Assembly (NCBI RefSeq): GCF_017638545.1
Contig: NZ_CP072110.1
Span: forward strand, 3,267,815-3,331,814
Origin: Psychrosphaera ytuae
GTDB lineage: Bacteria; Pseudomonadota; Gammaproteobacteria; Enterobacterales; Alteromonadaceae
Length of the DNA: 64,000 nucleotides
Reading direction: 5' to 3'
Positions 19,403-27,993 of the stretch are shown one piece after another. Made by a program: the position numbers and the translations under genes. The notes beneath the pieces were generated by a model. The model saw nothing but the letters and a program-made list of their open reading frames with translations. It ran no database searches and was not told the DNA's origin. The first letter of the stretch is position 1. Every line of letters begins with the position of its first letter.

Positions 19403-20296
19403 TTACAAATCCCTTCTGTCTTTTAACGCACGACGCAAACCATCGCCAACAATGTTAACTGACAATATACACACAAACAAAACGACACCAGGTAACATAA
19501 CGGTCCAAGGGCTCAAATAAAATACATCGAGGCTTTCAGCAATCATGGTGCCTAGTTCAGGCTCGGGACTCTGAGCACCAAGGCCAATAAAGCCTAGCAC
19601 GACAATATCTAAAATCGCTGAGGACATTGCCATTGCCGAAAATATGACGATTCCTTCGAACATGTTGGGTAATAGCGCATAACGAAATAGCTGCCAGTTG
19701 TTTGCGCCATCTAAACGATAGGCGATTACAAAGTCCTTGTTCAACAGCTCTGCCACTTCTGTTCTTACATGGTGAATAAACTGCGGCAACATGGCTAAAA
19801 CGACAGCCCAAAATGTATTGTCGATGCCAGGTCCAAGAATTGCCACTATAACAATCGCGATTAACAACGATGGCATGATAAGCGCGACGTCTAAAATATG
19901 GTTGAGAATACTCGAACGAATGCCCTTGCTAAAGCCCGCTAATGTTCCAATCAGTAGACCTATGCTCAACGCTAAGATAACCGCTACTAAAGCGAGACCA
20001 AACGAAAAGCTAATTCCGAGTAACAACCGAGATAAAATATCTCGACCTAACCCGTCAGTGCCAAATAGATAGGTAATACTGCCTGACGATTCCCAAGCAG
20101 GGGCAATCAAAAGTTGCTCTGCATGCTGTTCATAAGGCGAATATGGCGCAATCAAAGGACCAAAAATTGAAATTAAGATGAGTCCCAAAAACACCCAAAA
20201 CGCAACGAGAGCAAAATGGTTGCGCTGGAAAAAACGCCACAACTGACGTAGCGGCGATGAGTTAGTCGGTGAGGTGAAAATCCTAAATTTTGCCAT
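19403..20296 (-). CDS. sapC: Peptide ABC transporter permease SapC
   Basis: Inner-membrane permease of the DppC/OppC type, 297 residues. It has a cytoplasmic N-terminal stretch, a membrane segment at about 30-50 followed by the PLIAPYSPYEQHAEQLLIAP loop, and four to five further segments. The EAA-type coupling region reads YRLDGANNWQLFRYALLP. Its first 14 bases overlap the end of sapB, indicating coupled translation. Confidence 0.93.
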   Translation of the reverse strand: MAKFRIFTSPTNSSPLRQLWRFFQRNHFALVAFWVFLGLILISIFGPLIAPYSPYEQHAEQLLIAPAWESSGSITYLFGTDGLGRDILSRLLLGISFSFGLALVAVILALSIGLLIGTLAGFSKGIRSSILNHILDVALIMPSLLIAIVIVAILGPGIDNTFWAVVLAMLPQFIHHVRTEVAELLNKDFVIAYRLDGANNWQLFRYALLPNMFEGIVIFSAMAMSSAILDIVVLGFIGLGAQSPEPELGTMIAESLDVFYLSPWTVMLPGVVLFVCILSVNIVGDGLRRALKDRRDL

Positions 20297-21314
20297 AACC
20301 GCGCCTTCTGGCTAATGGATCAAAGGCCATATATAAAATATCGAACAATATTGTGGCGATAAACACCATTCCAGACATGACCATTAAGCCACCTTGAATT
20401 GCAGGGTAGTCGCGTTGGTGAATCGCATCGACCAACCAAGAGCCCAACCCAGGCCAAGAGAAAATGACTTCTGTCACCATTGCCAGGGTTATCAGGGTAC
20501 CAAAGTGGGTGCCTAACATTTGAATTACTGGTAAAAGACCATTGCGAAGAGCATGGCGAGTAAGCACTTGTAAATTACTCAAACCTTTGGCTTTTGCTGC
20601 TTTGACATAGCTAGTATCTAATACATTGTGCATTGCTTGACGCGTTGTTCTTATCAATACTGTGGTTGGGTATGCCGCAAGTACCAAGGTTGGCATTGCA
20701 AGGTGTTTAAAGGCATCGTAAAGCGCTTCGTTTTTGTAACTGACATCAGATAACAAAATATCTACCAATATAAATCCAGTTACCGTCGGAATTTCATAAA
20801 TCAAACTCAACCGGCCTGATATGGGCAACCAACCTAAATTAATTGAAAAAATCAAAATCAAGATAAGTGCAAACCAGAAGATTGGCATGGAAAAGCCGAT
20901 TAATGACAACGCCAATATTGGTTTGTCTAACCAAGGTTTTCTTACATCAGAAGCTAGGATACCAAGAGGAATCGCGACGATAAAACTATACAGCAAGGCA
21001 TAGAAAGCCAACTCGATAGTAGCAGGAAGGACATTGAAGACTTGCGAATAAACGCCCATGCCATTGGTAAAAGAAACGCCCCAGTTACCGTCTAACAGTC
21101 GCCCTATGTAGGCCCAATACTGAAACACCACATTGCTGTCTAATTTGTAGATTTTAGATAACTCGGCTGCCAAGGCAGGTTCAATGTTCTGTAACCCTGT
21201 CATATTGCTAAGGGCGTCACCGGGAAATAAAAAGTTTAATGAAAATGCGAAAATTGTCACACCCACAGTAACAAATACCAGTAGGTAGGCCTTTCTCAGT
21301 AAATATCCACCCAT
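20283..21314 (-). CDS. sapB: Peptide ABC transporter permease SapB
   Basis: Inner-membrane permease of the DppB/OppB type, 343 residues. The first membrane segment is at about 10-30, followed by a periplasmic region and five further segments. The coupling loop is AKAKGLSNLQVLTRHALRNGLLP, with the conserved EVIFSWPGLGSWLVDAI after it. Its start codon overlaps the sapA stop by one base. Confidence 0.93.
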   Translation of the reverse strand: MGGYLLRKAYLLVFVTVGVTIFAFSLNFLFPGDALSNMTGLQNIEPALAAELSKIYKLDSNVVFQYWAYIGRLLDGNWGVSFTNGMGVYSQVFNVLPATIELAFYALLYSFIVAIPLGILASDVRKPWLDKPILALSLIGFSMPIFWFALILILIFSINLGWLPISGRLSLIYEIPTVTGFILVDILLSDVSYKNEALYDAFKHLAMPTLVLAAYPTTVLIRTTRQAMHNVLDTSYVKAAKAKGLSNLQVLTRHALRNGLLPVIQMLGTHFGTLITLAMVTEVIFSWPGLGSWLVDAIHQRDYPAIQGGLMVMSGMVFIATILFDILYMAFDPLARRRGYGKI

Positions 21315-22942
21315 TATTTGAGGTCCTTTTCTGTTACAGAAAAGTCGATACCACCGTAGGGGTTGATATTCACTTTTTTAATATAATCTCTATGAACTTT
21401 ATAACGAGAAGCATGGGCAATAGGGATCAAAGGTACTTGGTTGCTAATGATGCTTTCTGCACTTTGATAACTCACCTTGCGTTGATTAGTGTCAGTAATA
21501 CTCAGTGCTTTTTTGACAAAGCCATCAAAGTCTCTGTTACACCACAAGCTTCGGTTTGAGCCTGCAAGGGCAGCGGCACAACTCAACAGCGGACGGAAAA
21601 AGTTATCTGGATCAGAATTATCCGCTAGCCAGCCAATTAACACGGAGTCGTGTTCGCCCGCTGCGAGTTTTTTTCTAAACGTTCCCCAGTCATAGGTCAC
21701 AATATTGACCTCAATGTCCAATTCAGCCAAGTTTTGTTGAATGATCTCGGCCATTTTTCCTGCATTAGGGTTGTATACCCTTTGTACTGGCATCGCCCAG
21801 ATGTCCATCTCGAACCCGTCTGGATAACCCGCCTCTGACAGTAATTCTTTGGCTTTTTCTAAGTTAAACTCGTTTACATACGAAGTATCACTGTATGCCC
21901 ATGATGTTGGAGGTAATAAGCTCGTAGCTGGCTGAGCCAAGCCAAAATAGACAGCGTCAATAATAGCCTTACGGTCGACAGCATAAGATAATGCTTGGCG
22001 AACCTTTGGGTTATTAAATGGTTCAACTTCGGTATTAAAAGCCCAATAACTGACATTCATTGAGGTGCTTTCAATCATATTGATTTCCGGTCTTCCTCTT
22101 AAAAATCCAACGTCAGATGCCGACGGATAGCCCAATACGTCACACTCTTTGGTCAATAACTTAGCTAGTCGGGTTGAGTTATCAGGAGTAATGTCAAATA
22201 TGATCTGCTGGAGCGCCGAGTCGTGTTGCCAATACTTTTCGTGTTTTACATAACGAATATAGTGATCACGTTTGTACTCAGAAAACTTAAAAGGGCCAGT
22301 GCCAATAGGCTGAGTATCAATAGCTTCGGGGCGGCCTTGTTCAACTAAATATTGTCCGTATTCTTCCGACAATATAACCGCAAAGTCAGTTGCCAAATTA
22401 GCAAGAAACGACGCTTGTGGATCACTTAATCTAAATTCTATCGTTAGGTCATCAACGACAATAATTTGCTCGATTAAATCGTCAAGACCGATACCTTCAA
22501 AAAACGGGTATTGTCCACCACCGACCTTGTGGAAGACATTATCTTCATGTAACAACCGAGAGAACGAGAATAGAATGTCAGAGCTGGTGAGCGTTCTAGT
22601 CGGGGTAAAATAATCGGTACTGTGAAACTCAATACCTTTGTGTAAGTAAAATCGATACCTCATGGCATCACTCGACACGATCACTTTTCTTGCGATGTCT
22701 GACTCTACTTGACCCGTATCTGGGTTAATTTTTACTAGGCGGTTGTATAGCTGTTGGGAGACTGCATCAATTGTGGTGCCGCTAGTGACCAACTGGGGGT
22801 TGAAGGACTCAGGTGAGCCTTCACTACAGTATAACAAGGTTTTAGTGGCGAGTTCTGAGTCTTGTTCAATATCACAGGCTGCTAACACAATGCTACTAAG
22901 CATCACGGTTAGAGTGTGTATCAAACGACTAGTATTCACCAT
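21314..22942 (-). CDS. sapA: Peptide ABC transporter substrate-binding protein SapA (lipoprotein)
   Basis: Family 5 extracellular solute-binding protein, 542 residues, that delivers peptides (antimicrobial peptides or haem in studied relatives) to SapBC. The N terminus has a signal ending SSIVLAAC, a good lipobox with Cys23 as the likely lipidated residue; E. coli SapA is described as a free periplasmic protein, so a tether would be a difference. Family motifs include IGTGPFKFSEYKRD and NNPKVRQALSYAVDRKAI. The ORF begins inside the end of pspF (14-base overlap). Confidence 0.93.
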   Translation of the reverse strand: MVNTSRLIHTLTVMLSSIVLAACDIEQDSELATKTLLYCSEGSPESFNPQLVTSGTTIDAVSQQLYNRLVKINPDTGQVESDIARKVIVSSDAMRYRFYLHKGIEFHSTDYFTPTRTLTSSDILFSFSRLLHEDNVFHKVGGGQYPFFEGIGLDDLIEQIIVVDDLTIEFRLSDPQASFLANLATDFAVILSEEYGQYLVEQGRPEAIDTQPIGTGPFKFSEYKRDHYIRYVKHEKYWQHDSALQQIIFDITPDNSTRLAKLLTKECDVLGYPSASDVGFLRGRPEINMIESTSMNVSYWAFNTEVEPFNNPKVRQALSYAVDRKAIIDAVYFGLAQPATSLLPPTSWAYSDTSYVNEFNLEKAKELLSEAGYPDGFEMDIWAMPVQRVYNPNAGKMAEIIQQNLAELDIEVNIVTYDWGTFRKKLAAGEHDSVLIGWLADNSDPDNFFRPLLSCAAALAGSNRSLWCNRDFDGFVKKALSITDTNQRKVSYQSAESIISNQVPLIPIAHASRYKVHRDYIKKVNINPYGGIDFSVTEKDLK

Positions 22943-24041
22943 TCTTTTCCAAGCTGTTATCTAATAAATTGTATTTTTTTAAGTATCCGCGCAACTGGTG
23001 GTAGGTAACCCCAAGCTGCTCGGCGGTTTTCTTTTGATTGTAATGACAGTGCTTAAGAGCTTGCTGAATCACCTTGATTTCGAACTCTTGGCTGCTCGCT
23101 TTAAAATCCAAAGGAAACGTTATTTCTGATTGTAATCCAGTTGGTTGCGGAATAACAGGTTGAGATGTGCTTTCCGCGACAGAATTATGAGCTGGTTGAC
23201 TAATTGGCTGAGGCTGTTCAGCTTGTCGGTCATGAGTTTTGATGCGTTTTTGCGGTCGGTAAGGGCTCGCAAATGGATCTATGACGATCTCATGGACCGG
23301 AACATGTGGGTTTGCAGCCCGATAAACACTTCGTTCAACTACGTTTTTAAGTTCACGAACGTTACCTGGCCAATCGTATTCCATTAAAAATTCTTTGGCT
23401 TTGCGAGAAAAGCCGCTAAACAACTCCCACCCCAACTCTTTAACCATTGAGATAGCAAAGTGCTCGGCCAAAACCATAATGTCTTCGCGTCGCTCTCTCA
23501 GTGGGGGCAATGTAATAACGTCAAACGCCAATCGGTCGAGTAAATCAGAACGAAACTCACCAGCTTCAGCCAAGGCTGGGAGATCTTCGTTTGTGGCACA
23601 GACCAATCGGGTATCTACTTTAACGGTTTTGGTACCACCAACACGCTCAAACTCGCCGTATTCGATGACTCTGAGTAGCTTTTCTTGCACAAGACCACTG
23701 GTGTTGGCTAATTCGTCTAAAAATAAGGTACCGCCACTGGCTCTTTCAAAACGACCTTCGTGTCGCTTACCAGCGCCGGTAAACGCACCAGACTCGTGAC
23801 CAAATAACTCACTTTCAAGAAGGTTTTCATTGAGCGCTGCACAATTTAATGTGACATAGTTTTGATCCCAACGGGTCGATAAGTAGTGTAAACGGGCTGC
23901 GATGAGCTCTTTACCCGTTCCTCGTTCACCGATGATTAATACAGGCTTGTTGAGTTGTGCCAACTGTGAAACTTTTTCTAATACCTCTAAAAAAGAGTTT
24001 GCTTGGCCAATTAGGTTGTCTTTGCTTCTAAAGTTATTCAT
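22929..24041 (-). CDS. pspF: Psp operon transcriptional activator (sigma-54 enhancer-binding protein)
   Basis: AAA+ activator that remodels RNA polymerase-sigma-54 at the psp promoter and is held inactive by PspA. It has no N-terminal sensory domain, as expected for PspF. Walker A is GERGTGKE (38-45), the sigma-54-contact loop GAFTGA is at 85-90, and a C-terminal Fis-type helix-turn-helix lies at about 330-360 (HYNQKKTAEQLGVTYHQLRGY). At 370 residues it is longer than E. coli PspF owing to a Gln/Pro-rich linker (about 255-310). It is divergent from pspA, and its 3' end overlaps sapA by 14 bases, so pspF and sap appear to be one operon. Confidence 0.95.
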   Translation of the reverse strand: MNNFRSKDNLIGQANSFLEVLEKVSQLAQLNKPVLIIGERGTGKELIAARLHYLSTRWDQNYVTLNCAALNENLLESELFGHESGAFTGAGKRHEGRFERASGGTLFLDELANTSGLVQEKLLRVIEYGEFERVGGTKTVKVDTRLVCATNEDLPALAEAGEFRSDLLDRLAFDVITLPPLRERREDIMVLAEHFAISMVKELGWELFSGFSRKAKEFLMEYDWPGNVRELKNVVERSVYRAANPHVPVHEIVIDPFASPYRPQKRIKTHDRQAEQPQPISQPAHNSVAESTSQPVIPQPTGLQSEITFPLDFKASSQEFEIKVIQQALKHCHYNQKKTAEQLGVTYHQLRGYLKKYNLLDNSLEKNGEY

Positions 24042-24162
24042 AGTTTCAACAGTTGGTTAAAATCACTAAAATCTAGTCTATTTGAAAAGAGACGAAACGG
24101 GAAGAGTTCTTTTGAAAATAAATAAATTTATATAAAACAGTGGTTTGAGTTAATCGTGGAAG

Positions 24163-24179
24163 TTGGCAAGAAATCTGTA
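24163..24179 (+). promoter_or_regulatory. Sigma-54 type promoter of pspABC
   Basis: TTGGCAAGAAATCTGTA matches the -24/-12 consensus (TGGCAC-N5-TTGCA) at the GG and TG elements with correct 10-base spacing. The -12 element is TGTA rather than TGCA, which to my memory is also the form in the E. coli pspA promoter. It ends about 80 bases before the pspA ATG, in the pspF-pspA divergent region where PspF sites would be expected. Confidence 0.75.
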
Positions 24180-24256
24180 TAACTAACACCACATGAAGAT
24201 TTCGGTCTTTGTATCTAGAACGGAAACGTTCAAATAACCAACATGAGGTAAGTACT

Positions 24257-24928
24257 ATGGGAATTTTTTCAAGATTTGCAGATATAGTAAATGCAAACAT
24301 TAATTCGTTGCTTGATAAAGCCGAAGACCCTGAAAAAATGGTGCGTTTAATTATTCAAGAAATGGAAGACACATTGGTTGAAGTTCGCTCCTCATCAGCT
24401 CGTACGTTAGCTGATAAAAAAGATGTAGCGCGAATGATTGAACGCCTAGAAAATGAAGTGGAAGACTGGCAGAGTAAAGCAGAACTCGCATTGTCGAAAG
24501 ACCGAGAAGACTTAGCACGCCAAGCACTCATAGAAAAACAAAAGTGTGAAGAGCAAGTTAATAGCTACAAAAAAGACTTAACGGCACTCGATGACCAGGT
24601 TAATCGACTTAAAGATGAAATTGGTCAATTACAATCTAAGTTAGAAGACGCAAAGGCCCGTCAAAAAACGATTTTGATGCGTGGCAAGACTGCGAGTTCT
24701 CGTTTGGATGTTAAGAGTAAGCTAAGCAGCAATAAGCTCAATGATGCAATGTCTCGTTTTGAACAATACGAGCGCAAAATTGACAACTTAGAAGCAGAAG
24801 TGGAATCTTACGACCTATCGAACAAATCGTTAGCAGATGAGTTTGCTGAATTGGAATCAGCAGAAAAAGTAGATGGCGAATTAGCAGCGCTTAAAGCGAA
24901 GTTGAACAAAAAGCCAGCTAAAAAATAA
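24257..24928 (+). CDS. pspA: Phage shock protein A
   Basis: Peripheral membrane protein of the ESCRT-III/Vipp1 family; it inhibits PspF and, when the inner membrane is damaged, forms protective oligomers. The start is at MGIFSRFADIVNANINSLLDKA, which matches E. coli and is preceded by GAGGT; an upstream in-frame start at 24209 lacks support. The 223 residues are almost entirely coiled coil (about 25-185), ending in a Lys-rich tail. First gene of pspABC. Confidence 0.97.
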   Translation: MGIFSRFADIVNANINSLLDKAEDPEKMVRLIIQEMEDTLVEVRSSSARTLADKKDVARMIERLENEVEDWQSKAELALSKDREDLARQALIEKQKCEEQVNSYKKDLTALDDQVNRLKDEIGQLQSKLEDAKARQKTILMRGKTASSRLDVKSKLSSNKLNDAMSRFEQYERKIDNLEAEVESYDLSNKSLADEFAELESAEKVDGELAALKAKLNKKPAKK

Positions 24929-24948
24929 TTAAGTACTAGGAGTCAGCG

Positions 24949-25191
24949 ATGGGAGATGTAGTCGGTATATTAGTAGCACCAATCATCTTATTTATGATTT
25001 TTGTTGCGCCAATTTGGCTAATCATGCACTACAGAAGTAAGAAGCAAGTTAGCCAAGGGTTGAATGAACAAGAGCTGCAGGAGCTTGCAGCTTTGGCTAG
25101 AAAAGCAGAAGCGTTAGGTGAACGTGTTAAGACTCTAGAAAGTATCTTGGATGTTGAGGCACCTGGCTGGCGCGGACGTAATGTCCAATAG
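24949..25191 (+). CDS. pspB: Phage shock protein B
   Basis: Small inner-membrane protein (80 residues) with one membrane segment at about 6-28 followed by a cytoplasmic leucine-zipper-like helix (residues 40-68). With PspC it senses envelope stress and releases PspF from PspA. TAGGAG precedes the ATG, 20 bases after pspA. Confidence 0.95.
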   Translation: MGDVVGILVAPIILFMIFVAPIWLIMHYRSKKQVSQGLNEQELQELAALARKAEALGERVKTLESILDVEAPGWRGRNVQ

Positions 25192-25199
25192 GAGGCAGC

Positions 25200-25628
25200 A
25201 TGGAAAAGTTTAAAAACAAACGATTAATGCGCGACTCAGCAAATGGAAGAATCGCCGGTGTGTGTGCCGGCCTTGCTGAATACACCAACATAGAGACGTG
25301 GATTATTCGAGTGATTTGGTTCAGTGGAGTGATCTTTTCAGGTGGTTTTTTTGTCGTCGCGTATATTGCAGCTTGGTTCATTCTTGATAAAAAGGAAGTT
25401 GACCCACTGGATGTGAGTACCAACAAAACCAGTTGGAAACCGGCTAATCAAAACATCGACCGCATGGTTGAAGTGAAACGCAGTGTTTACCAAGTTGGTG
25501 AGCCACCTCGCCAAGCCTTCAGGGATATCGTGAACCAGTTTGAAGGAATAGACGAGCGCATAAGAGCGATGGAAACTTATGTCACTTCCAATGAATTTAC
25601 CATCAAGCGAGAAATCAATCGCTTGTAA
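25200..25628 (+). CDS. pspC: Phage shock protein C
   Basis: 142 residues. The PspC domain (about 6-66, with RDSANGRIAGVCAGLAEYTN and one hydrophobic segment GVIFSGGFFVVAYIAAWFIL) is followed by a cytoplasmic helical tail. It partners PspB in stress sensing. GGAGG lies directly before the ATG, and the gene starts eight bases after pspB. No pspD, pspE or pspG follows; a terminator ends the operon. Confidence 0.95.
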   Translation: MEKFKNKRLMRDSANGRIAGVCAGLAEYTNIETWIIRVIWFSGVIFSGGFFVVAYIAAWFILDKKEVDPLDVSTNKTSWKPANQNIDRMVEVKRSVYQVGEPPRQAFRDIVNQFEGIDERIRAMETYVTSNEFTIKREINRL

Positions 25629-25629
25629 T

Positions 25630-25656
25630 AAAAATGGCCCAAGGGCCATTTTTTTA
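25630..25656 (+). terminator. pspABC rho-independent terminator
   Basis: AAAATGGCCC/GGGCCATTTT inverted repeat immediately after the pspC stop codon, followed by a T-run. Confidence 0.88.
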
Positions 25657-25692
25657 TGCCAGTCTTTTAATATTCGCGCTATGCCAAATAGC

Positions 25693-25710
25693 TGTAAATC
25701 TACTTTTACA
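25693..25710 (+). promoter_or_regulatory. Consensus TyrR box
   Basis: TGTAAATCTACTTTTACA is an exact match to the TyrR/PhhR operator TGTAAA-N6-TTTACA. It lies about 100 bases upstream of the methionine gamma-lyase/phhA operon, and the regulator gene tyrR is two genes downstream. Regulation by aromatic amino acids is the direct inference. Confidence 0.88.
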
Positions 25711-25812
25711 TCCCTTCATTTGTTTTTGAATCGATTAGATTATTAACTCTACCCATTTTCGAGCAGAGTCTACTTATTGGCCCAATTGGGGGCATTGAAT
25801 AGGTAGGTGAAA

Positions 25813-27051
25813 GTGAAAAAGATCAACAATAAACAACCTCACCAGGATACGGTTTGTATTCATGCAGGGAAGCAAAAAGACGGGCACCACGGTGCATTAA
25901 CAAGTCCACTTTATCAAACGTCGACGTTTGTATTTGACAACGCGGCACAAGGCGCAGCTCGTTTTGCCGGCGAAGAGCCCGGTTATATTTACACTCGTCT
26001 TGGTAACCCGACCGTGCGAGAACTCGAGCTTAAAATGGCAGCACTTGAAAAAATGGAAGATGCAGCAGCCACAGCTACTGGAATGGCAGCAGTTTCTGGT
26101 GCGGTATTGAGCTTTTTGGAAGCGGGAGATCACATCATCGCGTGTAAAGCGGTTTATGGGTGTACCTATGCGCTATTGAGCCATCAATTACCTAAATGGG
26201 GTATTGAGGTTACTTTTGTAGACATGGACAACGAAGAAGAGCTCGAACAGGCGTTGCGCTCTAATACCAAAATGGTATTTGCTGAAACGCCTATCAATCC
26301 GAATTTAAAAGTGTTGGATTTGGAACTGATAGGTGATTTTTGTGAAAAGCACGATTTGATCTCTGTCGTTGACAACACCTTCATGTCACCGATGTTACAA
26401 ACACCTGTGGATTATGGCATTGATATTGTCATTCACAGTGCGACAAAATACCTAAATGGCCACGGTGATGTTGTAGCAGGTGTGATTGTTTCGTCGAAAG
26501 AACGGATAGAAACGATAAAGCTCACCATTTTAAAAGACGTGGGTGGTACTATCAGTCCGCACGACGCATGGTTAATTCTTCGCGGGTTAAAGACGTTACC
26601 GATTCGCGTCGAACGTCACTGTAAATCTGCACTTACAATTGCAGAATACCTTGAATCACACCCTATGGTTGCCGAAGTTTATTATCCCGGCTTAAAATCA
26701 CATCAAGGTTATAAGTTTATTGGCTCGCAAATGAAAGCCGCGGGTGGCGTTATAGGCTTCGAATTAATGGCGACATTGGAAGAAGGGCAGGCATTTATTG
26801 ATGCAATGCAGTTGTTCTCTATCGCTGTGAGTTTAGGAGATGCTGAGTCACTGATCCAACATCCCGCATCTATGACGCATTCACCTTACACACAAGAAGA
26901 ACGATTAGCCGCAGGTATCAGTGACGGACTAATCAGAATATCAATAGGTTTAGAAAGTACTGACGACTTAATCGCCGATCTGCAACAAGCGTTTGATCGT
27001 ATTGTGGCACTGAGATCGGACTCGGTAAGTACGGCAGGAAACTGGGGGTAA
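25813..27051 (+). CDS. mgl: Methionine gamma-lyase (PLP-dependent)
   Basis: Cleaves L-methionine to methanethiol, ammonia and 2-oxobutyrate. It belongs to the Cys/Met-metabolism PLP family, with the PLP lysine in SATKYLNGHGD (Lys212). The cysteine in AVYGCTYALL (Cys117) corresponds to Cys116 of Pseudomonas gamma-lyase, which separates this enzyme from cystathionine beta/gamma enzymes; the C-terminal SLGDAESLIQHPASMTHS also fits. The start chosen is GTG at 25813, because AGGTAGG (25801-25807) is then well spaced; a GTG at 25807 overlaps that site. It is three bases from phhA and downstream of a perfect TyrR box. A broader cystathionine lyase role cannot be fully excluded. Confidence 0.87.
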   Translation: MKKINNKQPHQDTVCIHAGKQKDGHHGALTSPLYQTSTFVFDNAAQGAARFAGEEPGYIYTRLGNPTVRELELKMAALEKMEDAAATATGMAAVSGAVLSFLEAGDHIIACKAVYGCTYALLSHQLPKWGIEVTFVDMDNEEELEQALRSNTKMVFAETPINPNLKVLDLELIGDFCEKHDLISVVDNTFMSPMLQTPVDYGIDIVIHSATKYLNGHGDVVAGVIVSSKERIETIKLTILKDVGGTISPHDAWLILRGLKTLPIRVERHCKSALTIAEYLESHPMVAEVYYPGLKSHQGYKFIGSQMKAAGGVIGFELMATLEEGQAFIDAMQLFSIAVSLGDAESLIQHPASMTHSPYTQEERLAAGISDGLIRISIGLESTDDLIADLQQAFDRIVALRSDSVSTAGNWG

Positions 27052-27054
27052 ATA

Positions 27055-27849
27055 ATGGGCAAGCAATCGAGCTATAGTTCAAAGCAGTCGGACGCAAATG
27101 GTTTTATTCATTGGACGGATGATGAAAATCAAGTTTGGAGCGAATTGATTGAGCGCCAATTAAAGGTAATTAAAGGCAAAGCGTGTGACGAGTATTTTGA
27201 GGGACTGGAAAAGCTCCAGTTACCTCAAGATCGTGTTCCACAGTTAAAAGAAGTAAGTGAAGTACTTCTCGATACGACAGGTTGGCAATGTGCAGAAGTA
27301 CCTGCGCTCATTAATTTTGAGTCATTCTTCAAACTATTAGCTGACAAAAAGTTTCCAACGGCAACCTTTATTCGCCGCCGCGAACACTTTGATTATCTGC
27401 AAGAGCCAGACATTTTTCACGAAATCTTTGGTCATTGTGCCATGTTGACAAACCCAGCCTTTGCTGAGTTTACACATACATACGGTAAGTTAGGCTTGGC
27501 GGCTACAAAAGAAGAGCGCGTGTACCTAGCTCGTTTGTACTGGTTTACGGTTGAATTTGGCTTGATGAAACAAAATGACGAACTACGCATTTACGGTGGT
27601 GGCATTTTGTCTTCTCCAAGTGAAACTGAATACGCATTCAGCTCAGATGTACCAGAGCGACAAGAAATGAATGTAATTGACGCTTTTCGCACACCGTACC
27701 GTATTGACATCATGCAACCAAAGTATTTTGTCATCGATGGCATAGAGCAACTATTTGAAATTTCGCAGTTGGATCTAATGTCTATGGTTCGCGAGGCCAT
27801 GGCACTTGGGTTATATCCACCGCTGTTCCCACCTAAGTCAGCGGCTTAG
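27055..27849 (+). CDS. phhA: Phenylalanine 4-monooxygenase
   Basis: Hydroxylates phenylalanine to tyrosine with tetrahydropterin and oxygen. The non-haem iron ligands are visible: His122 and His127 in FHEIFGHC and Glu167 in WFTVEFGL. The 264 residues are the bacterial catalytic domain only. It is co-transcribed with the gamma-lyase gene and is upstream of tyrR, as PhhA/PhhR neighbours are in other bacteria. The usual partner phhB (pterin-4a-carbinolamine dehydratase) is not in this window. Confidence 0.96.
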   Translation: MGKQSSYSSKQSDANGFIHWTDDENQVWSELIERQLKVIKGKACDEYFEGLEKLQLPQDRVPQLKEVSEVLLDTTGWQCAEVPALINFESFFKLLADKKFPTATFIRRREHFDYLQEPDIFHEIFGHCAMLTNPAFAEFTHTYGKLGLAATKEERVYLARLYWFTVEFGLMKQNDELRIYGGGILSSPSETEYAFSSDVPERQEMNVIDAFRTPYRIDIMQPKYFVIDGIEQLFEISQLDLMSMVREAMALGLYPPLFPPKSAA

Positions 27850-27876
27850 GCGAAACAGCAAAACCGCTCCGTTATT

Positions 27877-27898
27877 GAAGGCACCTTTGGGTGCCTTC
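27877..27898 (+). terminator. Weak terminator-like hairpin after phhA
   Basis: GAAGGCACC/GGTGCCTTC forms a perfect 9-bp stem, but the following sequence (GTCGTTTGTTCT) has only a poor T-run. Confidence 0.5.
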
Positions 27899-27909
27899 GT
27901 CGTTTGTTC

Positions 27910-27949
27910 TGTAAATAAATGTTGCCAAGGGCATAATTTAGTATTTACA
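27910..27949 (+). promoter_or_regulatory. Two degenerate TyrR boxes upstream of tyrR
   Basis: TGTAAA-N6-TTGCCA at 27910-27927 (10/12 consensus positions) and CATAAT-N6-TTTACA at 27932-27949 (9/12) lie side by side, 45-80 bases before the tyrR start. Paired strong and weak boxes are typical of TyrR control, and autoregulation is known in E. coli. The call rests on motif matching alone. Confidence 0.45.
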
Positions 27950-27993
27950 ATCGCAAACTTACAACAACACTTTCAGTTTTCGACATCGGAGCA

